A DNA stretch of 64,000 nucleotides, taken from the NCBI RefSeq assembly GCF_030123325.1, contig NZ_CP126106.1:2818001-2882000 (forward strand), in the 5' to 3' direction. The DNA comes from Peribacillus simplex (lineage in GTDB: Bacteria > Bacillota > Bacilli > Bacillales > DSM-1321). The position numbers and the translations under genes are program-made. Below, in pieces: positions 59,357 through 64,000 of this stretch. The stretch's first letter is position 1. Every line of letters starts with the position of its first letter. The notes beneath the pieces are model-generated. The model saw only the letters and a program-made list of their open reading frames with translations. It was not told the origin of the DNA and did no database searches.

Positions 59357-60463
59357 TTATTTGAGTTTTTTCCCTAATTCAGGAGTAACCTCTTTCGCCC
59401 ATCTGTCTGACACCTCTGCGCGGATTTCGGCAAACTTGGCGAAATCAGGTTTGAATGTTTTATCACTTGCTTTAAGGCCGATTGACTCTTCATATTTCTC
59501 TGGAATTTTCATTCCTTCTACAGTTGGATAAAATCCTTTTTCGGAAATTAAAGCTTGCGCTTCTTCACTGATTACATAGTTGATGAATTCAAGGGCTTCT
59601 TTGCTATTTGGCGTATTTTTCACGAGACCAGCACTAAAAGCTTGAAGCGGTACACCTTCTTTAGGTACGGCCATCTTAATGGGAATACCTGAAACGGCTA
59701 GTTCACCTATGGAGTAACTTCCCATGACCGTCACGTCAGCAGCTCCTTGTTGGACAGCTGGCATCATTTGCGTTGAGTTTTTATAAAAGGTATTGGAATA
59801 AGCTGCAAGATCTTTCGCTTTTTCAAGACCTGGTTCCATATCTTCCGTACTGCCGCCGTTTGAAATCGCCAGACCATTAAGGGTATTGAAACCCCAGTCA
59901 TTCGTAATATCCGAAAATGCCGTTTTACCTTCGTAATCAGGTGATACAAGATCATTCCAAGATTCAATTGGTTTTAACCCATTCTTTTTAAAGGTTTCCG
60001 TATTATAGGCTGGTGCAATGACTAAACCGAATGCTGGCGCGGCAGCCTTTTCAACCGGAATGAAACGTGGATCCACCGATTTCATATTGGGAACATTGGA
60101 CTCATCAATTGGTACGATCAGTTCCTTTTCTTTAGCGCGAATTACATCAACCGGTACAAAAAGGGCAACATCTATTTGCGGAGCGTTCTTCTGTAATTCC
60201 ACTTTGGATAGAATTTCACCTGATAAACCGGAAATATAATTAACAGTGATTCCCGTTTCTTCTTTGAACTTTGGTGCGATCACATCCCTGATGGCACTTT
60301 CAATGACACCTCCATTACCGGCAATCGTTATTTTTTTCTCTCCTTTTTCACCCGCACTCGTTTGGACGGATTCCCCCGGTTTTTGCGGAGTGGGATTACC
60401 ACATCCCGCAAGAGCGATCAATACAATTATTGATAAAAGACTCAGCAGTTTTTTCAAAGTCAT
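59357..60463 (-). CDS. Extracellular solute-binding lipoprotein of the ABC importer
   Basis: About 368 residues. A lipoprotein signal (MTLKKLLSLLSIIVLIALAG, lipobox Cys21) is followed by a Gly/Ser/Glu/Lys-rich linker and a family-1 (PBP2-type) binding domain: ITIAGNGGVIESAIRDVIAP, SGEILSKVELQKNAPQIDVA, WGFNTLNGLAISNGGS, VMGSYSIGELAVSGIPIK. It resembles binding proteins for polyamine, 2-aminoethylphosphonate or Fe(III) importers, without a diagnostic site I can name. ATG 60463 is preceded by GGGAGGTA; the 60490 start is upstream of that. It lies 13 bp after the TAXI lipoprotein gene. Confidence 0.88.
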   Translation of the reverse strand: MTLKKLLSLLSIIVLIALAGCGNPTPQKPGESVQTSAGEKGEKKITIAGNGGVIESAIRDVIAPKFKEETGITVNYISGLSGEILSKVELQKNAPQIDVALFVPVDVIRAKEKELIVPIDESNVPNMKSVDPRFIPVEKAAAPAFGLVIAPAYNTETFKKNGLKPIESWNDLVSPDYEGKTAFSDITNDWGFNTLNGLAISNGGSTEDMEPGLEKAKDLAAYSNTFYKNSTQMMPAVQQGAADVTVMGSYSIGELAVSGIPIKMAVPKEGVPLQAFSAGLVKNTPNSKEALEFINYVISEEAQALISEKGFYPTVEGMKIPEKYEESIGLKASDKTFKPDFAKFAEIRAEVSDRWAKEVTPELGKKLK

Positions 60464-60476
60464 TACCTCCCGTTTT

Positions 60477-61484
60477 TCATTGATCTCCAATAATTCCTTG
60501 TTCGTTAAAATAATTCATGGCCCCTGGATGAAAATCAAGTGGAACTTGTTTAGTTGCTTCATTTATTGAAATATCCGAAGCAGCTGGATGTGTATGCTGT
60601 AGTTCAGGCAGATGTTCATATAATGTTTTCACAAGGCTGTATGCATGAGGATCAGACATTTCCTTGTAGGTCACCAGGACATTTTTAATTGAAATCGTTT
60701 GGACATTTTTTTTCATTCCCCCGTATGTATCTCTGGGAATTTCATCATGAGTATAAACTCCATATTGTTTTTGAAGACCTTCAATGATGTCTCCCGGAAT
60801 TGGAATAAAAGATAGTTCGGTCTGCTTGGATATGAAAGCGATTTCATTATTCGGAATTCCCGAAGAAAAGAAAGCTGCATCAATGGTACCATTTCGTAAT
60901 GCTTCTGCAGATTGAGAAAAAGAAAGATAGGATAAATTCAATTGATCAGTCGGTATATCAGATTCTAACAGTATCCGCTCTGCAATAAGCCTTGTACCGC
61001 TTCCTGCCGTTCCCACACTAATGCGTTTACCAACTAAATCTTCCAAGGAATCAATATCATTTTGTTTAGTAGTAACAATTTGTACATAATTGGAATATAG
61101 GGCCGTTAAAGCTCTTAACTTGGATTTATCCGTTTCAGGCAAATCCAGTACATCCACTGTGGTAAAACCAATTTCTGCACGATGGCGGCTAACCAATTCA
61201 GTATTTTCGATGGAAGCATGTGTTACCTGGGTACCTGACACAGTCCCATTATATTTTTCATACATATTTGATAATCTTTGTCCTAATGAAAAATAAACAC
61301 CTGTCATATCTCCAGTTCCAATGATTAGCATCCTATTATTTAAATCCTGTCCTTCAGAAGTTAGTTGACTCTGAATCAAGGTAGTAGCAGGTTTAGATAT
61401 TTCCTGCTGCTCATTCATAAAAGAACATCCTGTCATGAAACAAAATAACAAAGCGACTTTTATAAAGAGTGCTCCATTCTTCAT
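60477..61484 (-). CDS. TAXI-family solute-binding lipoprotein
   Basis: A 335-residue TAXI (TRAP-associated extracytoplasmic immunogenic) protein. The lipoprotein signal MKNGALFIKVALLFCFMTGC has its lipobox Cys at 20. The domain start is MLIIGTGDMTGVYFSLGQRL, with HASIENTELVSRHRAEIGFT and LVGKRISVGTAGSGTRLIAE, the standard ligand-binding loops; RNGTIDAAFFSSGIPN follows. TAXI proteins normally feed a DctQM-type TRAP permease, but none is present. It is the first gene behind a sigma-54 promoter and is followed by a full ABC importer. I infer a sensing role, perhaps delivering ligand information to the nearby histidine kinase. Confidence 0.88.
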   Translation of the reverse strand: MKNGALFIKVALLFCFMTGCSFMNEQQEISKPATTLIQSQLTSEGQDLNNRMLIIGTGDMTGVYFSLGQRLSNMYEKYNGTVSGTQVTHASIENTELVSRHRAEIGFTTVDVLDLPETDKSKLRALTALYSNYVQIVTTKQNDIDSLEDLVGKRISVGTAGSGTRLIAERILLESDIPTDQLNLSYLSFSQSAEALRNGTIDAAFFSSGIPNNEIAFISKQTELSFIPIPGDIIEGLQKQYGVYTHDEIPRDTYGGMKKNVQTISIKNVLVTYKEMSDPHAYSLVKTLYEHLPELQHTHPAASDISINEATKQVPLDFHPGAMNYFNEQGIIGDQ

Positions 61485-61512
61485 CGTGGCCCTCCTTTCT
61501 TAATGTATTTAG

Positions 61513-61530
61513 ATGCAAATACCATGCCAA
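61513..61530 (-). promoter_or_regulatory. Sigma-54 promoter of the TAXI-ABC operon
   Basis: On the minus strand TTGGCATGGTATTTGCAT fits the -24/-12 consensus, with one change (C to T) next to the GGCA block. It lies 29 bp before the TAXI start and shares spacing with the perfect aco promoter at 19530. Confidence 0.85.
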
Positions 61531-61559
61531 GTCGATTTTCTGCTTTAAAACGCAAATCC

Positions 61560-61631
61560 TGCCGATTTATTGAATGATATAACAGTATAAATCGGCAATT
61601 TTTGCCGGTTATCCAGAAAAAAATGCCGATT
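61560..61631. promoter_or_regulatory. Repeated TGCCGAT sites, probable NtrC-type activator binding region
   Basis: Four half-sites of TGCCGATT type occur at 61560, 61591 (inverted), 61603 and 61624. The middle pair forms the palindrome CGGCAATTTTTGCCG (61593-61607). Offsets of 43 and 21 bp are close to whole helical turns. The block lies about 30-100 bp upstream of the sigma-54 promoter. Confidence 0.65.
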
Positions 61632-61646
61632 AACACGATGAGCCTT

Positions 61647-63023
61647 TTATTCTCCTTTTGAAATGAGCTTGATTTTATCACGAAGGCTTCTTTCAGAAAT
61701 TTTTAAGATTTGAGCTGTTTTTTGCCGATGGTTTTTACAGTATTGAAGTGTGGCCGTTATGACTTTTTCTTCTATCTCTTTCATGGATATGCCAATAGGG
61801 ATTTTGAAACTATTAAAATCCTCGTCATTGCCATCCGGCTGGAGAATGAACTTCTGTTCTTGAACATATTGCGGCAAGTCGGTATCCTCCATTTTTTTCG
61901 AGTTTGATAGGGCGACAGCATATTCTATGATGTTACCAAGCTCACGGACATTCCCAGGGTAATGATAATCCAGTAATATCCGGCGTGCGGCTGCCGAGAA
62001 CACCTTATCTTCACGATTCATATCCTTAGCGTGCTTTTTTATAAAATAATCCATAAGGATCGGTAAATCTTCTTTTCTATCTCTTAAAGGCGGCATCGAG
62101 ATGGGAATGACATTTAGCCTGAAATACAAATCCTCCCTAAAATCCCCTTCCATCACCATTTGTTCCAGGTTTTTGTTGGCTGCACTTATAATACGGACAT
62201 CCAAGGAGATTTTTGCATTGGACCCTAGAGGCGTCACTTCCCGTTCCTGCAACACTCGTAATAATTTGGCCTGAAGAGGAAGTGGCATTTCACTAATCTC
62301 ATCAAGAAAAAGGATGCCTCCATTAGCAGCAACGAATTTCCCTTCCTTCCTCTGTGTTGCACCGGAAAATGCCCCCTTCTCATAACCGAACAACTCAGAT
62401 TCCAGTAGCATCTCAGGAATTGCAGCACAATTGACAATCTGCATTGGATTGTTTTTCCTTCTTCCTAGCGTATGGATGTTTCGGGCTACAAGCTCCTTGC
62501 CAGTACCACTTTCACCCGTGATAAGAACACTGGAATCAATATCTTTCACTCTTTCGATCATTGAGAAAATACGCTGCATCGCCTTGCTGTTGCCAAGGAA
62601 ATTACCAAACCCCTTTTGAATCTCCAATTCTTCATGCAATGTCTCCAATTGATTGGACATCTGTTTGAATTCGGCTGCCCTCATCAAGAGCAAAGAAAGT
62701 TCTTCAATATTAATCGGCTTTTCAATATAGTAGTAGGCCCCCTTTTTTATGGCCTCGATGGAAGTTTCAATGGATGAATAGGCAGTCATCATGATGACTG
62801 TTACGTTAGGTGCTATTTGTTTGATTTTCTGCAGGACATCAAGTCCACTTTTATTTCCTATTCTCAAATCAAGTAATACAATATCAAAAGGCTGATTGTC
62901 GATCTTCCGGAGCCCCTCATCCGGATCAGTGGTTGTCACGACCTGATAAGAATCTTCCAACGCAAAGCTAAGAGCAGTGCAAATAGCAGGTTCATCATCA
63001 ATTACCAATACACGCATTTTCAT
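61647..63023 (-). CDS. NtrC-family sigma-54-dependent response regulator
   Basis: A 458-residue regulator. An N-terminal receiver domain (DDE at 9-11, phospho-acceptor Asp52 in VLLDLRIG, Thr in MMTAYSS) is followed by the AAA+ domain: Walker A GESGTGKE, the sigma-54 loop GAFSGA (Ser in place of the usual Thr), Walker B GGILFLDEISEM and FREDLYFRLNVIPI. A Fis-type helix-turn-helix ends it (KTAQILKISERSLRDKIKLI). It is encoded 24 bp after the sensor kinase and 162 bp before the TAXI gene, with a sigma-54 promoter in between. GGAGGAG precedes the ATG. Confidence 0.93.
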   Translation of the reverse strand: MKMRVLVIDDEPAICTALSFALEDSYQVVTTTDPDEGLRKIDNQPFDIVLLDLRIGNKSGLDVLQKIKQIAPNVTVIMMTAYSSIETSIEAIKKGAYYYIEKPINIEELSLLLMRAAEFKQMSNQLETLHEELEIQKGFGNFLGNSKAMQRIFSMIERVKDIDSSVLITGESGTGKELVARNIHTLGRRKNNPMQIVNCAAIPEMLLESELFGYEKGAFSGATQRKEGKFVAANGGILFLDEISEMPLPLQAKLLRVLQEREVTPLGSNAKISLDVRIISAANKNLEQMVMEGDFREDLYFRLNVIPISMPPLRDRKEDLPILMDYFIKKHAKDMNREDKVFSAAARRILLDYHYPGNVRELGNIIEYAVALSNSKKMEDTDLPQYVQEQKFILQPDGNDEDFNSFKIPIGISMKEIEEKVITATLQYCKNHRQKTAQILKISERSLRDKIKLISKGE

Positions 63024-63047
63024 ATTACTCCTCCTCTTTCCAGGCTT

Positions 63048-64000
63048 CTATTCGATATATAATGGTAGTGAAATGGTGAATTTCGTACCTGAATTAGGAT
63101 AACTTTTCACATGGATATCTCCGTTATTTTCTTTAATTAACCTATACGATAACGTTAGTCCCAAACCGACGCCCTTTTCTTTATTTGTGAAAAAGGGCTC
63201 GAAAATATGGTTCAGTTCCTCCTGTTTCATCCCTTTTCCCGTATCGGATATGGTAATCCGCCCTGTCTTTTCGTTCTCTTTATCAATGGTGATTTTAATG
63301 GTCTTTTCATTTGTTTCTTCAACGGCATGAATCGAATTCAACACCAAGTTAAGAAGTACTTGCTGAATTTGTTGTAAATCTATATAAAAAATAAGGTCCT
63401 CCTCAATCGTCTGCTCGAAATTTATTTGTTTTTTTTCCATTGTCACCTTATGAAAAGCAAGTAATGATATAAGTTCATGAGCGTGGCAATTTGTAATATT
63501 TGGCGGACGCGGACGTGCATATTCAATTAAATCGGTAACGATCGCATTCAAACGGTTAACTTCAGTAGGCAAGTGTTCCATTAGAACTTGTCGGAATTGA
63601 GGATTATCATATTTACTCGGAAGTAAATCAATGAATGCTTTAATCGCTGTCAAAGGATTCCTTATTTCATGTGCGACACCCGCAACCAGTTGACCAAGAG
63701 CGTGCAGCTTTTCTTGTGTGACCAATTTTTTCTCCAATGTTTTCTTTTCCGTCTCATCATTCAGGGAAAGTAGGTATCCAGTTTGTATATTTTCAGAATT
63801 GAACATCTTATGCATCGAATATGAAATCACCTTCTGTTCATTTTCGTCATCAAATACCAAGATACGAAAAGAGCCCGTACGATTATTCCCATTTCGTTCT
63901 TGATTAAAAGCCCCGAAATTCCTTATTAATTGCGAATGATTCATAAAATTCAGAATCATTTCCTTGGAAATGTTAAGAATGTCTGATGCCTTTGCATTGC
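63048..64000 (-). CDS. Sensor histidine kinase (cut by window edge)
   Basis: The frame stays open to the window end, so the N-terminus lies outside. The visible 317 or so residues include a PAS-like end (SFRILVFDDENEQKVISYSM, GYLLSLNDETEKKTLE), the dimerisation/phospho-acceptor helix GVAHEIRNPLTAIKAF and the catalytic domain: LLNLVLNSIHAVEE (N-box), ISDTGKGM, FFTNKEKGVGLGLTLSY. This is the NtrB/DctB-like kinase type. It pairs with the downstream NtrC-type regulator. Whether it has a membrane or periplasmic sensor domain that could meet the TAXI lipoprotein cannot be seen here. Confidence 0.9.
   Translation of the reverse strand, partial: NAKASDILNISKEMILNFMNHSQLIRNFGAFNQERNGNNRTGSFRILVFDDENEQKVISYSMHKMFNSENIQTGYLLSLNDETEKKTLEKKLVTQEKLHALGQLVAGVAHEIRNPLTAIKAFIDLLPSKYDNPQFRQVLMEHLPTEVNRLNAIVTDLIEYARPRPPNITNCHAHELISLLAFHKVTMEKKQINFEQTIEEDLIFYIDLQQIQQVLLNLVLNSIHAVEETNEKTIKITIDKENEKTGRITISDTGKGMKQEELNHIFEPFFTNKEKGVGLGLTLSYRLIKENNGDIHVKSYPNSGTKFTISLPLYIE

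Overview
The window looks like a chromosomal segment of a low-GC, endospore-forming Bacillaceae, most like Peribacillus (the Bacillus simplex group). The evidence is strong GGAGG-type ribosome binding sites, a CdaS-type diadenylate cyclase, a KinB-like orphan kinase, BclA-like collagen/exosporium genes, an AcoR/sigma-54 acetoin system, a CcpA cre box, and a GC-rich palindromic repeat of a kind I associate with Bacillaceae. The genus is inferred from gene content and was not tested by search. No rRNA, tRNA, CRISPR array, phage module or intact insertion sequence was seen.

Layout. 1-8.6 kb: small VOC/DinB proteins, a [2Fe-2S] ferredoxin, cdaS, map, a two-domain winged-helix regulator, a DUF697-type GTPase and an acyl-CoA dehydrogenase-like protein. 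8.8-13.4 kb: a copper locus. A broken csoR and a broken first copZ are followed by intact copZ, copA, a histidine-rich membrane-anchored protein with a duplicated metal-binding motif, and a thioredoxin-like ferredoxin. Three CsoR-like 17-bp boxes remain. 13.5-19.3 kb: an Lrp remnant, a KinB-like kinase, acetoacetate-CoA ligase, a wrecked tetR whose promoter and operator survive, an ABM-fold enzyme and an FMN reductase. 19.4-28.3 kb: acetoin catabolism (acoABCL, an acetoin reductase-like SDR, acoR) with a sigma-54 promoter, an inverted-repeat activator site and a cre box over the acoR promoter, then a nitronate monooxygenase-like gene.

28.3-34.5 kb is an AT-rich, gene-poor stretch holding gene remnants, a dead and a live collagen-like surface protein in tandem, a secreted protein and a transporter fragment. 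34.6-41.4 kb: an orphan cyclic-phosphate-processing receiver protein, a GntR/DMT-exporter pair, and a peptide/acyl-amino-acid cassette (M42 peptidase, M20 amidohydrolase, SSS symporter, DUF3311). 41.7-48.6 kb: a complete biotin-independent malonate decarboxylase operon led by its own GntR regulator, with a good promoter/operator, fused beta-gamma subunits and no dedicated transporter. 49-53 kb: a tiny zinc-ribbon protein, a methyltransferase, a HEAT-repeat protein, a TrmB regulator divergent from a LysE exporter with mirrored operators, and the GC-rich repeat.

53.1-64 kb: glycolate oxidase glcDF beside a truncated racemase, then a transport system that is probably regulated as a unit. A histidine kinase (cut by the window edge) and an NtrC-type response regulator lie upstream of a sigma-54 promoter with repeated TGCCGAT sites. 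That promoter reads into a TAXI-type lipoprotein followed by a complete ABC importer (binding lipoprotein, ATPase, two permeases). A TAXI lipoprotein without a TRAP membrane subunit, heading an ABC operon beside a two-component system, is the most unusual arrangement here. It suggests that the TAXI protein senses the substrate for the kinase.

Common theme: use of small carbon compounds (acetoin, acetoacetate, malonate, glycolate, peptides), each set with its own regulator, with two independent sigma-54 circuits.
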